DNA from: Hemibagrus wyckioides
Taxonomy: Eukaryota > Chordata > Actinopteri > Siluriformes > Bagridae
Length of the DNA stretch: 64,000 nt
Reading direction: 5' to 3'
NCBI RefSeq assembly: GCF_019097595.1
Contig: NC_080711.1
Span: forward strand, 22,034,928 to 22,098,927
The notes beneath the pieces were generated by a model that was not told where the DNA came from, ran no database searches, and was given only the letters and a program-made list of their open reading frames with translations. Below, piece after piece: positions 29,410 through 61,100 of this stretch. Both the position numbers and the translations under genes were made by a program. Positions within the stretch are counted from its first letter, which is position 1. The number at the start of each line of letters is the position of its first letter.

Positions 29410-31389
29410 ACATAGACGCAAGCACTTCTTGGCCGTGCATATTAGTGTGTAATATTTTGTTTAATATCATAAATTCATCGGGGCTTGAACCTAAACACCA
29501 TGAACTGATTTGATTAGCAAAGCAGAACACCTGATCGCTTGAGAGCTCTCACGTCTTCACATGTGTGTTTCGGTGTCTATCTGTGTGTTGCTTCAGGCTC
29601 TGATAGTCACAGCTGGGGTGAGAAATTGATTTGAAACCGTGAACTGGGACTTTTTTCGCAGAACAAATTTGCATTTCAAAGTACCTATATGAAAATTATC
29701 TTTATCTTTCATCTCTACATTATTTATACTTTATTTATACACTGTGATCATGGTTAAGCTAGTCATTATATTAAACTGCTGAAAATTCACCCACAAGTTG
29801 ACCATGCAGAAAATGTTCAGAATAAGTCCAGTGTGCTTTGCAGTTTGAGCAGAATATTAACATTATCGATATGTTTTTTAAAAAATTAATGCAAATATTT
29901 AATCAATACAAATTTAGAATATTTATATTCAAACAAGCATGTCTGCTCAAAATCCAAACTAAAAATGCAAACCTTTTGCCAAAATATGATCATTCACACA
30001 CAAAATAGGAAAATTAAAATACTATGGGAATCAAGTCTAAATTATTAATTTAAATATAACAGTGTGATATGTAACCAAGTAGATCAGTTCGTAAGGTTAT
30101 TATAAGAAATGAAGAGTTCCATTTCACACCATCTTTACTTTTTTTAAAAGCGTGGTTACTGAATAATGACTCTCACAGGAACAGGATGCATCTGTTCTCT
30201 AAACCCCAGCACCTTGTGCTTTCTTTATTCAAAAAATGCAAATACGAAAACAAAACAAATAAACTTTTTAAATGAACTTTAATGGCACAAAGCGTTTCGT
30301 ATTGTGTTTCTTTTTGCTTTTTATTTAACGGTTGATTTTAGAAAACTGAAAAAAAGAAAAAAAAAATAACCCACACAAGAAGCAGCTGCATAACTTTAAA
30401 ACTATTTTTCCCTTGTTTCACCATTATCCTCGGTATGTATGAGACGAATACCAGTGCGTGGCAAATTTCCAGCTCTTACAGACGTGAAATTTTGTGCTTA
30501 ATTATATTTTTAACACATACTTTGCAAATACACTGAAAACCAGACAGTTGTGGGATGACCATGTTAAAGAATTCAATTTCACTACTTAAGATTAAGGGCC
30601 TCAAGCCTAAGAACCTAGTGGATGACTTAACATGCTTCAAGGGTCAAACTGTAGAACGTTCCCCATCATGTCCAGTACACAACTTGTGGTGTTATGCAAG
30701 CTGAACAGTAGACAATTGGTCATAAAACTAGCTATTCTTCAGGCACAATGTCTGTCTAAGCAAAAATGTTGTAAGATTACTGATCACTGTTGCTTAGAAT
30801 CTACTGTATCGGTCTAAATAACCCTGTTCTGGAAACTGAAATAAAAATAAATAAATAAATAAATAATAAACAAACACAAATTTACATATTTATCTCAATC
30901 AATCACTGCTTTGTAGGTTCTTGGGTACTAGCTGAAATTGTCCTGACTTTGTCTTTGACGTGCACGAGAATGAATTATTCAAATTATTTTTTAAATATCT
31001 AGAACAAATACAAAATCCAGAATAAACTGAAACTGCAGTCTTTGAAAAAATGAAGCACAGCCCTTTCATCATTTTCAAAATGAGCATTTCCCTACTGACT
31101 TACTAAAACAAACTACTGCACACAAAACAAAGAAAAGTAAAAATTCTTTTAAAATAAATATATAAACAAATATATGTTGATTATAATATAATGTTAATTC
31201 TGATTACAAGCAGATGCAAAATAAGTGCCAAAATCTGATACATTCCTATGTAGCATAAACCGTGTGGTGTTGGGGCTCATTTGCTAAATGTTTTTCTATT
31301 ACAAACATTGACGAGACATTGCATTGCCAAAAAAAAAAAAAAGCAGCCAAAAAGCGTCTCACCCTGAAAGAACACATCCAAAGATGCCC
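29410..31389. other. Intergenic region between IgD and topaz1, no gene seen
   Basis: About 2 kb of AT-rich DNA with short A runs and an (AAAT)n tract (about 30840-30868). Small open frames lack recognisable domains. The two flanking genes converge on it. Confidence 0.5.
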
Positions 31390-31395
31390 TTTATT
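31390..31395 (-). terminator. PolyA signal of topaz1
   Basis: AATAAA on the minus strand about 185 bases past the stop codon. Confidence 0.6.
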
Positions 31396-31578
31396 ACTGA
31401 GCACAAAATCTTAGTCTGTATTTAAACAAGCCAATTTCTTTTTCCTATATCTAAGAACTTAGTTTTTTAACTTAAGAACAACATTCTGTAAGAACTATAC
31501 TATGTCACTCGAGATTCTGGCAATTTACTTCAAAAGGTCTTTCAGAGACTTGAAATGTTCATACTATCAGCATCACAA

Positions 31579-48587
<17,009 letters not shown>

Positions 48588-49060
48588 CTCTTTATTGAAC
48601 AACAACAGTGCTCGCGCACTAACAACCGTCACTTAACCTGCTAAGCTAACTTTAATCACACAAAAGCGCTTTTTACGACCCTTAAAAAAACTCGATAACT
48701 ATATCATCTTTTTAGTAAGCGTGTTCAGACACTTCTGACGTTCGGCTAAACTGTAGCATTAATATACATAGCTAAAGCGTCGTGCGATACAGCTTTGCTA
48801 TTTTATGCTAGTTTAGCTAGCTAGTCCTGCTGTCTCACTGTATTTATATAAAGTTGGGACGTGTTATCTATAAACTAACTTGCTCAGATAAATAAATATT
48901 GTGCTTGTAAAGAAAATGAAAGGTTCCTATACCACACGAATGATGAATAATTGATTTGCTAGACATTTTTCCTTCGCCGAAATGAATTCAAAGCCTGACG
49001 TAAATCAGGCGTCTGGAAGGTTTGCGCATGCGCAATGGCGCGTGATGCCATTGGTTAAAA
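48588..49060 (-). promoter_or_regulatory. Likely topaz1 promoter region
   Basis: The sequence from about 48000 to 49060 is clearly richer in CpG than the surrounding AT-rich DNA and covers exon 1 and its upstream flank. I see no clear TATA box at a fixed distance. Inference from composition and position. Confidence 0.4.
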
Positions 49061-52000
49061 GAGTGGTATCGATTTAATGGCTTGTTTAAAGGCTTAATAA
49101 ACAAACCAGCACTGTGGAGCAGTGAAATATTTATTATGTAATTATAATGATAATATTTATATTTAAATGCATGTTGTATTTTAGAAACATATTAAATATC
49201 TATATTTTTTTCCAAGTCTGACATAGTCCATAAATTAATAGAATTAAGTATATATAAGGACCTGTAAGAAATACTGCTTTTCCTTTTCTGTAACACATGA
49301 TGTCACTATTTCTTCATGTCAGAAATGTGAACTTGTTTGCCCAAGATAATGTATATAATATGATTCTATAGAGTCCTTCAGTACATATTCATTTCATGAG
49401 CAAAATCCAAACATTCAAAACTATTCAAATACTAGGCTCGTTATTTAAATGGCCAAAGAACCTTTCATTGCTGAACTTTCCAATCACTTTTTGTGATCAT
49501 TATTATATTACGCTATAGCATCCATGTTTTAACATTCCTGTGTTTTGAATTAAATATATATAGTCCAGTTCAGGCAGCCAATAACTTGGAAAAACATTAA
49601 TATAATCTCTTGGAGACTGTTGTGTTGTGATGTCTACCACTAAAACAAAACTTTTAAAATCATTTTAGAAACTCCAAAGAATTCCATGGACCCCGTGATA
49701 ATATTTCTAGTAAATATAGCTGATGGATAGAAATATGACTCATAGTTTGAACTTAAATACAAAAAAACAATGAAATAATTTGCTGGAACAATCAGACAAG
49801 GCTCATAAGAATCATATAAGACATATTAGAGAAAATAAAATTCAAAATAAAAATTAAATCTTCAAATTAAAAACAACATAGTTTTATTCACTATAATCTC
49901 ACAATGTCTTCGACTGTGACATGTTCCTGTATGTAACAGACAGCTCTGTGCAAACAAACTTCTGTGCTGCTCATCTATCAATATTAGTACCAATTATTCA
50001 AGGAACGCATCATGACTGGGAGGGCTGTTTTAGGAAAACTATCAATAAGAGGGTCCTGTAATATAGCCTGAAGTGTTTCCACCCTGATGTTTATGTTTTT
50101 AAATCAACAATTACAATATTTTTTATAATTAAAAAACAGGAAACATTTCAGAAAACGTCACTATATTGACGATTGCACATGTCCAATTAAGTCTGTTTAT
50201 GAGGAGCTTCATACAAGTCCCTGTGACTGAAGGTGTTACTATAGAAACAATGCCAATACCACACCCATCGGGATAGAAATGTTTGTTCCAGCAAACTTTG
50301 CTGTATCCCTTCCTGTAAAGCAGATAAATAAACCCCAACCATGGCAGCAAAATAAATGCCGCCCACCCCACATGATAACAGTCTTACCATGAAATTAGAA
50401 TCCATAAAAGTAGCATGCATTCAGACACCCATAATGTAGAAGCAGGACTCACTGACATTTGTCATTCAAGCAGTACACAACAGTGGGGATTAATCTGCAC
50501 AATACTGGACGAGAAATTGGGTCTCTTTTGTGCTGTGTTATAGCGGGTCAGCTCGCGCTGGACTTGAACAGGTCAGCGCTCACAGTCAGATGTGACTCGA
50601 ACAGCAAACGGGAATGATGTCTGTATGATCACATCGAGAGCAGATGTTTGAATATACAGACACACAAGAGTCTCTATTCATGTAAGAGACCACCACTAAA
50701 AACTGATTATATAGTCATATATAGCTGAGCTGAAACTGGCATCATTTTATTACCAGGGTTTGTTTTGATTTGAGACAAATGGAATTATATGTTGGAATTA
50801 CTTACCTTGATCCTACAGAGTAGTCCAAGCATATCAACAGGGTTTCATCCAACATATTCTGCACTTTTTAAATCTATCATTTAAATAAAAATAGAATTTA
50901 CACAATTCGACTTTAATTTCTCTCCAAATGGCTAATTCTGGTGTATAAATGATCCTCCTTTAGGTTTGTACAGCAGCTACAATGCAAATTATAGAAGCTT
51001 ATACTGCATTGTCGAAAAAGCATATTAAACCCATTATTTGTCTTAAAATTATCATTTATATATAAATGGTTTATTGACATAGCTCAGAACTGAATATATA
51101 TTATTTCCTGTATTAGGGATAACTTTCCAAGCCCTAAATTTCTTCTCATGAATATTTTCCTTTACACTGTCTGCCGCTGGCTTGCTCCTTAGGGCTAAAT
51201 TTCAGATTTTTAGGTTATATTCTGATTTGATATATTTTTGGTGAAGTTGCTTTGTGATAATGTCCATTGTTATTAAAATTGAAATGAAATGATAGACAGC
51301 AAACTGAAGAGGAAGAGACTCGAATGAGGAAGTGGTATGATTTCAGGACGGCTGCTACTTTTTTTTTTATTTTTTTTTTTATAGCTAACAGTGTGTCATA
51401 AACCACATAAACACTATATCTGTTCTGCGATACAGAACAGATAAACACCTCAACACATTTTAAAAGAAGTGCGTGATGATTTTGACATGCAGCCGGTTCA
51501 CAGGGTTTACTTTTTGGCGTCAGTGCTGATCTACTATATATTTGGTGGACTGTTAAAATAGTTTAGTTTTCCTTACTAGCACAGAAAGAACACATTTCAA
51601 GGAACATATTGCACATGGGTATATATTTTTTTGTCTATTCTGATTGTGTATATTGATGTGTAAATTCCTAGCTGATTTTTTTTTTTTTGTCATCTACATG
51701 ATTTCAATTTTCACTTAATGGCATCAGTGGAATTTAGCCTTCACTTAGATAAAGAAGGTGCTTTATTTTTCCAGTGTCCAGCTCAATCATCTCATCATCT
51801 GTCGAACACCAAAAGCTTCAGCTTTCATGTTGGTACCGACATTAATACCTTGCTAAAGGAAAGACGGGACCAAACAAATAACTAAGCAACATCATAAACA
51901 TTTTAATATTAACATATTAATGTAAAATAATTTGGATGGTCTTATCACACTATTGCTCTATACCTTCATATTCACTGGAGTTCTTTTTGACACAAAGAAC

Positions 52001-55000
52001 AAATTAAATTTCTATCTTTATATTTGGCCGTCAGAAGCTCAACTATGATTTGCACTGGAATTGCATCAGGTATTCGAGAAACCAGTCTCTGCAGCTTGAG
52101 AGATGAATATCCAAGTCGTAAGAAAAAGAACCTTTGCTACCTTTCTGCCGCAGAGTCTAACTATGCAGGAAACTGATTCTGGCAGCAACAGCACGAGTGT
52201 TTATGCTGATCGCACCCCACGGCTCAAGTCCAATGAAAAACATCCTTGGGGAAGAAATAATTGCAGGCGTGAGTGTGGATTTCACCCGTCGGTTATGCGT
52301 GGCGACTTGGAGGAAGGGGGGGTGGTAATGGGGTGGACTCTCATAATTCAAAGCCCTCAGACAAGCGTTCATGCTCTCATCAGATGTTCGACTGCTCTCA
52401 TGTATCACCTCTTTCTCTCACCGATGGTAAGCTGTGTCTCGGAGGAAAGTGGCAATTGATTCATTTTCTTTCATCTTTGCCTGTGTGCCACTGACTGTGC
52501 TCCCACTTCGGCCTTTAGGTATCTGTGTTTGATTTCTCGGAGAAAACGACCGTCTCGATACAACCTGTGTGCCATGAAACACATCTCTTTATCAGGCTTT
52601 GATGACAGAGTCTTCAGACTTCATAAAATACTATGAGCCTTTGGACATTAGAGACCTACAGAGATTTTTGTTTTATTAAGCTCTAAATTTAATGTTGAAG
52701 AAAAGACGGCGCAATATGGCTGGCAAATATAATTATTGAGAAATTTCGGGCTGCTTAATACGCAGAGCCAAATTATGTCTACAGAAGATTGCATTTTTCA
52801 AGTAAGCAAAGTTTCCTGAAAAAAAAAAGTTAAGGATTAATTTAGTGTCTGCGGTGTGATTCGCTACAGCTCGAAAATCACACTGGAAACATTTTGTGGT
52901 CCAATTAATGCAACCAAAGGACAGCTATTACTTTGTGGAACAACATTTTTTTTTAAAATGCACAATAATTAGGAAGACTACTGTAAAGAAATGCATCACT
53001 TTTGCACCACAGAAGCATGGTTGTGGTAGCATCACATAAATACTTATGCTTACAATCTATATACAGTACATCAAGACACAAATATTAGCATGTAATTTAG
53101 TGTAACTGGTATTTACAGTGCATATCTAAATATCTATTTATATCTAAATATGTTTTTATGTTTATCTTACTTGATAGTTTAAGGTTAGTGAAAGCTAAGC
53201 TTAGTGTGTTTGCATTCATTTGGTCCTCTGGGCTTAACTAGAAGCGACAATTTCTCAGATAAAACCTAGAGGCGGCTGCATCAAATATTTACAAAGCATT
53301 ACATTAAAAATGTAAAGGTTTACACAACATTGTGTGCATTTTGTCTTCTCATACGTAAGATCCTCATCGAACTGATTCCTCAAGAATCTCAAGCCATTTT
53401 CGTGGGGTATTATTTCACTGTTTCACTCTCGTTACATTTTATAGGTGGAAATAACCACATTTCCGAAGCTTTTCATGTTAATGATGACCTTCACCATCAT
53501 TAACAATAACACAGATCCGAATTTCCCATATAACCCTATCTGAAAGAAAAGGAGTGGCCCGGAAATAATGGTATCTTTATTTGAAATGGAAATCCTCCTT
53601 CCCTTGAGGTACTGCTGAAGTTCTGAATGAGGAACCTAATTAAAACCTAGGAGACACAAGCCATCTCTACTTGTCAGATACATGGAATTATAAATAAATA
53701 AATAGGAACTACAAAAACATGAGGCCTAATTTATGAAAAAGCTGAATAATTCATTGCTTTCCTAAGGAACGGGTGACAACCAAGGTGCTGTCTTTGGATG
53801 TACAGTGGCTCAAATTTAAGACACTGAGACATGGGATAGTCCTCGAGTCTCACTGAACCGCCACAAATCAAAACCTCTAACGTCATCCGGTCCATAACAC
53901 GCCATTGAAGTTTTTTTGGCTTTTGTGAAGTGAGGCCTTTTGTGTCTTCTAGGTGGTTATTTATTTATAATGTCATGTATATGATGTATATTTCAACACT
54001 TTTGAATATTTCAAAAAACATTTTCATTGGTCAAAATAAGACTTATGCAACACACTGATTTATAAATCATCCATCAAAATCCCATATGAAATTAAATCAT
54101 CAATCAGTTAATAACTAAGCTGCCTTTTATTTCTTATTTTTAACCAGCAATATTTTTTATTACGTGGAATAAAACACCCATGGACAGATATTTACATTTA
54201 AAATGCAATGGATAATTCAATATTTTTCAAAACCCTTGCCTTAGTGACATATTTAAAACAATTTTATGCACAGAAATTATTATTTTTATTTATTCCACTT
54301 GAACAGTGAGTGCTCCTTGTCAGTTTTAAGACCTTCTATCTGCCCATGATAATTAGCTTCACCTCTTTTTAATCAGAAACCGAACCTCTTCCTCACGCTT
54401 CCTTTGCTATATTCATTTCTGACCAGTTTCTCAGCAGCACATACCAAATCCTCTGAGATTTGTAATTCCTTTTGCATATCTTTCCATATATTGACCAATA
54501 TTCATCTCTAATATTTTACTATATCCTAAAGATACACTGCCTTGTCTAGGTATTCATCCTTCCATATTTTTTACTGCTACAACCTGCAACTGTAATGGAT
54601 TTTTCTTTTTTGGATTCTCACACTGGATTCTTAAACATGTTGGCACAAAGTTTAGCAGAGCCCCAAAAATGCTCATCCCCCTGAGAACACCATTGTCACA
54701 GTGAAGCATGGAGGTCAAGTCCCATCAGTAGGGACTTGGGCGAAGGTTCAGGTTCCAACATTAAAGCTACTCTGGAGTGGTAAAGTAAATGTGTTTGAAT
54801 CCGGTTAAAAATCTCTAGCAAGACTCGAAAAGTCTCCTGTTCACCCAGGGTCGCCATCCAATCAAAAATTCTTTTTAATTAACCTTTGTGTTACAATAAA
54901 TATATTTTTGCACTTTCATGTTAGACAATTTCACCTGAATCCATTTCAATTTCTGGTTATAACACAATGTAGTGTGCAAAAATGACTAAAAGGGGGGTAA

Positions 55001-56012
55001 ACACTTATTCCAGACACTTATGTAACTGTAAACCGGATGTTTGTTTTCTCCTCTAGCCGTTTCAGATGTGTTTTCTCAGTTGTTGTGTGTGTTTGTGAGC
55101 ATGCATGTGCAGTTGGGGTCTGTTTGAAGTTACTGTCTTTTAACTTTCAGTTTTATAATGAGTTTGGATTACGCATTTTGGTTAAAGCGGATGTGGTTTG
55201 AGGTGTGGATGTGAAAAAAAAAAAAAAAAAGTACTTCAAGGACTCCAAACATATGGCCAGCTTCTGCTTTGCACTAGAAAGCTAGACCACCCTTTGAGAG
55301 TGTAGTAGATGAAGGAGATACAGAAATGATGGTCCCAGGGAAAGGAATTAGATAGAGGAGCTGGATTATTTTGAGCGTAGACTTCAGGAGAGTCATCATC
55401 ATCATCATCATGATCATCATAACTTCTGACTGGCACTGGTTCTGAAGGAAGCATCATTTGTTAGGATTTTCTTTGTTTGTTTGTTAATTGAATCAGTTCA
55501 GTGATTGAATCCAATCCAGCTTTCCAATTTCTCAGCCACACTGAAGCTGAGTGTACAGTATGAGTATGTATCAAATGGTGTGAGAGGTTTGATTGTGTGC
55601 GAGTGCAAGCAGGCGAATAGAACATGTTCTGACGGATGCGGGCAAGTCCAGGGTTTGTGTGTTTTGTGTTTGTAGGCCTTGGTGCATGCTGGGAAATGGA
55701 GTTTGTTATCTGGGTAGAATTATTCAGTTTCCATGTCAGAACTTTTTTCAAATCAAACACAAAGCCTAAACAGAAGACGAGCATATTGGTGATTTCATGC
55801 TTTCTCTTGAAAAACCTAAAGCATATGGGGAGAATTTCTAGTCCACAAGTTGCAGCAACCTCACACTAAACCAGATGCTACATTCTAACTAATAAAAATA
55901 TAATGAGGAATGTCCTCATTTGAAATGTAAATGTAAAAGTTTATAGTGTATACCAACAAGTAAGTAGGTTGATCAACAGTAAATATCTTTTATTCTTTTC
56001 AGTGCCAGAAAC
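49061..56012. other. Gene-poor region, no supported gene
   Basis: Seven kb of mostly unique AT-rich sequence. I found no convincing exon chain. 50195-50260 holds a block (ggagcttcat...ttactatagaaaca) of the dispersed repeat seen at 10385. (T)n tracts lie at 51358-51381 and an (ATC)n tract at about 55394-55420. An open frame at 52103-52459 has no recognised domain. Confidence 0.5.
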
Positions 56013-58190
56013 ATTCAATTCAATTCAATTCAATTTATTTGTACAGCACTTTCAACAATGGACATTGTCTCAAAGCAGCTTCGCAAAAGTATAGAAACAG
56101 AGAAGGAAAAACAAAAATTATGAAGCTTAAATTAAAGTTACTATTTTATCCCTATTTTATTCCTAATGAGCAAGCCTGCAGTGGCGGGGGCAAAGAAAAA
56201 CTCCCTGTGATGATATGAGGAAGAAACCTTGAGAGGAACCAGGCTCAGATGGGAACCCATCCTCATTTGGGTGACACTGGACTAATTGATGCAAATGTAA
56301 GTAAATAATGTCCAGCAACCAAGGGGTCATGAGTAACTATTAGGTCAGTGCAGTTTCTGAGTTCATAATAGACACAAATTCCTTGCTGTCACAAGCTGTA
56401 AGATGTAACAGCATATCTGTGATGGTGTGTCCAAGTGGCTCTGTCCACTGCTGTCTCCTGGTCACGGACTGTCCACACAGATCCATCCACAGCATCAGTG
56501 AGCACTACCAAGCGACAAGACTCCAACCAGGGGTAGAGCCAGTGGTCACACTGGAAACACAGAGCACTGGGAGCTCGGGACTGGGACGTATAGCTCAACA
56601 GAGAAAGACAGAGAGAGAGAGAGCGAGAGAGAGAGAGAGAGAGAAAGATATTTAGTATGTTTGTAAATGCTTGTGACAATGTAGATTATGTGTAAAGTGC
56701 AGGCAGGAACTTTGGCAAGACTAGCTATGACAGCATAACTAAAAGGGGGAGCCAGAAGGTGACAGACATGAAGGCTCCCCGGGACATAAAGCATCCAACC
56801 ACTTCACAGTCAGCAAACCTGAGCAACTTGAGCAACAGCATCGAAACATCCCAGTACACCAAACACTCATCACCAAACACATGCTCATGAACCTTCCAGA
56901 TCTGCTCATTTACCTAAGAAAAACTATACATTAAAAGCTTGACTAAACAAATGCGTCTTCAGCCTAGACTTAAACACTGAGATGGTGTCTAAATCCCCAA
57001 CACTAATTGGAAGGCTGTTCCATAACTCTGGGGCTTTGAAAGAAAAAGCTCTGCCCCCTGCTGTAGCCTTTGCTACTTGAGATGCTACCAAATAACCTGC
57101 ACCCTTTGATGGGAGTAGGCGTGGCGGATCATAAATAACCAAAATATCGCTCAGGTACTGCGGCACGAGATCATTTAGTGCTTTATAGGACAGTAATAGT
57201 ATTTCATAATCAATGTGAAATTTGACTGGAAGCCAGTGCAGTGTGGCTAAGATAGGAGTGATGTGTTCATATCTTCTGGTTCTAGTTAGGACTCTAGCTG
57301 CTGCGTTCTGGACTAACTGGAGCTTGTTAATGCTCCTACTGGAACATCCAGACAGTAAGGCATTACAATAATCCAACCTAGAGGTAACAAAAGCATGAAC
57401 TTGTTTTTCTGCATCATAAAGTGACATCATCTTAGCAATATTTCTGAGATGAAAGAAGGCTACCCTAGTGATATTATCTACATGAGCTTCAAACGAAAGA
57501 CCAGAGTCAATAATCACACCAAGATCTTTTACTGCTGGACATGATGAAACAGAAAGACCATCCACCGTTACTCTGAAATCGGAAAGCTTACTTCTAGCTG
57601 CATGTGGTCCTAGTAAATGACCTCTCTCTTGTCAGAGTTAAGCAGAAGGAAGTTAGTAAGCATCCACTGTCTAATGTCCTTTAAACATTCTTCAATCTTA
57701 ATAAGCTGGTGTCTCTCATCTGAAACATATAGTTGTGTGTCATCGGCATAAGAGTGAAAGCTAATACCATGTTTACGAATAATTGCACCAAAGGGTAGCA
57801 TATATAAGGAGAAAAGCAGTGGGCCTAAGATAGAACCTTGTGGAACACCGAATATAACCTTGGTATGCATAGAGAAGTCACCATTTAGATCTACAAACTG
57901 ATAACGGTCAGTCAAATAAGACCTGAGCCAGGAGAGGGCTGTTCCTTTAACACCAACATGTTCTAGCCTATCAAGTAGAATAGTGTGGTCAGTGGTGTCC
58001 AAAGCTGCAATAAGTTCGAGTAACACCAGTAAGGAGACACAACCCCGATCAGAAGCCAGTAACAAATTATGATGAGGCCTGAATCCTAACTGATACTTTA
58101 CATGAATGTTATTCCTATTTAGGTATGAACATACTGTAACTGCTGTGCTACAGCCTTTTCTAGGAGAAACGTCATCCATCATCCAGCTTT
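56013..58190 (-). mobile_element. L2-type LINE, 3' part, degenerate
   Basis: On the minus strand 57610-58182 encodes the reverse transcriptase core ([30 protein letters not shown], the catalytic YADD at 57739-57750). 56924-57565 encodes the C-terminal region (DYCNALLSG, LQLVQNAAARVLT, ATLHWLPVKF, APELWNSLP). The two parts are in different frames, and the 5' part of the element is absent. The 3' UTR ends in an ATTGA-type pentamer tail (56013-56036 on the + strand as attcaattcaattc). An AG/GA tract (about 56606-56645) interrupts the 3' UTR. Confidence 0.88.
56606..56645. repeat. (GA)n microsatellite
   Basis: GA-rich run inside the LINE 3' region. Confidence 0.9.
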
Positions 58191-61100
58191 TTCATCAAAA
58201 GTGACCTACAAACATGACCACTGCAGATTAAACAACAAAACTGTCCAATTCATGTTCACACACCTGAACTCATTCTCTCAGTCACAGTCACGCAGTATCT
58301 AATGACTCACTGTACAGCCCATGTCATTGTCTAGTTTGTTTTCTGGTCCTATTCTAGTTGTCTAGTTGTTATATGTTTATTGCCTGTTTTTTTTTGGATC
58401 ACGTTTTTGTAATCAAGCTTATGAATAAAGCCGCTGTTTACCTGCGTCCCTATCAGCTGCATGACATCTTCCAGACATCTGTGTAGACAGTTTATTTTTA
58501 GCACTTGACTGCATATCAGTGCTTAAAAAAATGTGAAATAAAAATAAATTATATAGTAATCTTATACATTCAGTGGCAATAAATGAATAATTATTTAAAT
58601 AAATACTAATTCAAAGACATAATTCAAAATATTTCTGCTTAATATTGCTTCAACCCATATATCTTCTATCAATTCTACTGCTTACTTTTATATCGTTCTC
58701 TTTACTCGTAGCAGGATTTACCGCCATGCTTGTGAAAGGTTGATGGATACATCTGCCATTTATTTATTTATTAATTCGAATTGAATCAAATGATTTCCCT
58801 GCGGATACAAAGCGAAGAGAAAGCGTTCGGTTGCTATTAAACATGAAAGCTCCCCGGTTGAGAGGAAATCTGATTGTATTTTAGAATACAGAATTAAAAA
58901 TAAATAAATAAATAAATAAATAAAGTCTGCTGCATTGCCAGCAATTGAAAATGTCATTTTAATTGATATCTCCAGAGATAAGAGTGAATATATAGCGGGT
59001 TATACATGATGAAAGAACACGATGAGATTAAAAAATAAAAATAAATAAATAAATAAACAAACAAAATATGATAAGTGAGGAATAAAGCATTTGGGGTTGT
59101 TACAGGAAAAGAATCAGAGTCAGCGAGTTGTGTGATGTGGCCTGATGTACAGTTTATATCTTTTTTTTTTCTCTCTCTCTCTCTCTTGAAATAAATAACA
59201 CAAAAACACACAATAGAAACTACTAAGTGAGTCCTAAAGACTTTCCTGTAGCACAAAACCTACTATTTTAAAGACCTGACACTGGAGAGTCCTTCCTTTA
59301 ACGTCTCCTTCTTTCCAAAAAGTCTCAATATATCAATAACTATATGATTTTCTCTTAAACAGCAGTCCTTTTTTTTTTTTTTATTTGCATATTTGACTTA
59401 CATTCTATGGAGGAGCATCTACTCATACACGTCCCTGTGAATGAGTGATTACTATAGAAACCACCTTCTGACCAATCAGAATAAAGAATCGAACAGCGCA
59501 GTGGTAGAAGCATAAAAACTTATATGCCGTGCGGTGATAAGCTCTTCCTATGAATTGCTCTGGAAAGTCCACAGGAAATATTTTTAATTCCTTGAGCTCA
59601 CACTAGAACTGTAGTAAACAGGATGAAACATCCAGCATGCCTGTTATTGCGCTTCAAATGTGTGCTTAGCAATGACTGTGCAAATGCAATATTCACTCAG
59701 CGCGATGTGTAATTACTAGCAGCCCCCCAGCCTGCATGTTGACTTTAGCTGATACGAACGAGCCTATACGGCGAGAAGCGATATCATAAAAGCCCAGATC
59801 AATCTTTCAACGGCAACAGATGTAAACGAGACGGAAATCTCCCTCCCCTGCGTCAGACTCGAGCAGCGTCCCTCGTTTACTCCGATAACCCCACAGCAAG
59901 GTCCGGCAGCTTCGCGTTATCGATTAGTCAAATATGGTATTTGCTTTTCTGATTGTAGAATTACTGAGCTGGTTCGCCAGGCAAGAAAAATCCGTGGATG
60001 AGAAAAGGGCACAAGCCGAAATGACGATTAATGAGAACTTTTCAGAGAGAGATGGGGAAAAAAAAAAAGTTTCAGGCACTCCAGATGCGGCTTAATTAAA
60101 TGTACAAGTGCACATTACCAAGGCAAGAGACGGGCCATCTGCTGCTCCTGCAAAGACATGCCAGGGATGAAATATTCATACACACACATACACAGAATTT
60201 CTTTTAAAAATGTGTTTCTAAAACTGTTATCACACAGTCCCTCGCTCTGTACTTTGTAAAAACCTTCACGCCAATTAGCGTGTGTGACCTCTTGCCACAC
60301 AGCTTAGCATATTAGCCCACAGCATCTGGAAACCTTTCTTTCTTTTCTCTCCGGAGCATCTCAAGCCTCTTATTAGAGTTTCTAAGTGTCAACCCAGGGC
60401 AGAGGAACTTAATCAGTCAGTCTGCATTACAGACTAGTGTTAAGAGTGTTGTTAATGAAACCTGATACACTTGATGGATGCATCTGCTTTGAAGCTTCGT
60501 AAACGCTCACACGAAGGCCTCACTTTTCTCAGGAGATTTACCAGACTTTCCTCCGAAATGAACGGGCGTGTTTGTCATTTGTTACGAGTTGTGTCTGAAG
60601 CCAGAGTCTTTTGTTTTTTTTCTGTTGTGTCTGCGTTGCCAGATGCTAGCTGTTATGATTCGTGTTAACAAAACAACCTTGAGGACAAAGTTAACTCAAT
60701 GCCTAATCAGTGGTTTTTATCGGATGCTCCCATATGGACGGCTCACCCTTTCTTCAGGGGATAAAATGCACTTCGAGGCTTGTCCTTAAAAACTGCTGCT
60801 GTAATCATAAATATTCTTAGTCACAATCTGCTCATACTAAGCATCCTTTATAATATTGAGAAGTTATTTATAATTACACTACCAGATTACTATGTAATTC
60901 TTGTTATTCTTGTTTCTTCAATTATTCATTTTTGGCTCTATCCTGGTCAGTATGGTGATTAATCTGGACCCTAATCTGAACAAGAGACAAGAATACACCC
61001 TGGATGTGATGCCAGCCCATTTTATTTTACTTGGAATAAATTCTTAGGCTGCATGTAAGTGTTTCACTAACTCTCAGATTTAAACTGATCTAATGCTACT

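Noticed and set aside
50129..50420. Minus-strand hydrophobic open frames
   Set aside because: They overlap a block of the dispersed repeat and show no family motif.
52103..52459. 118-residue open frame in the gene desert
   Set aside because: No domain, no convincing splice sites or promoter, and overlapping frames are equally open.
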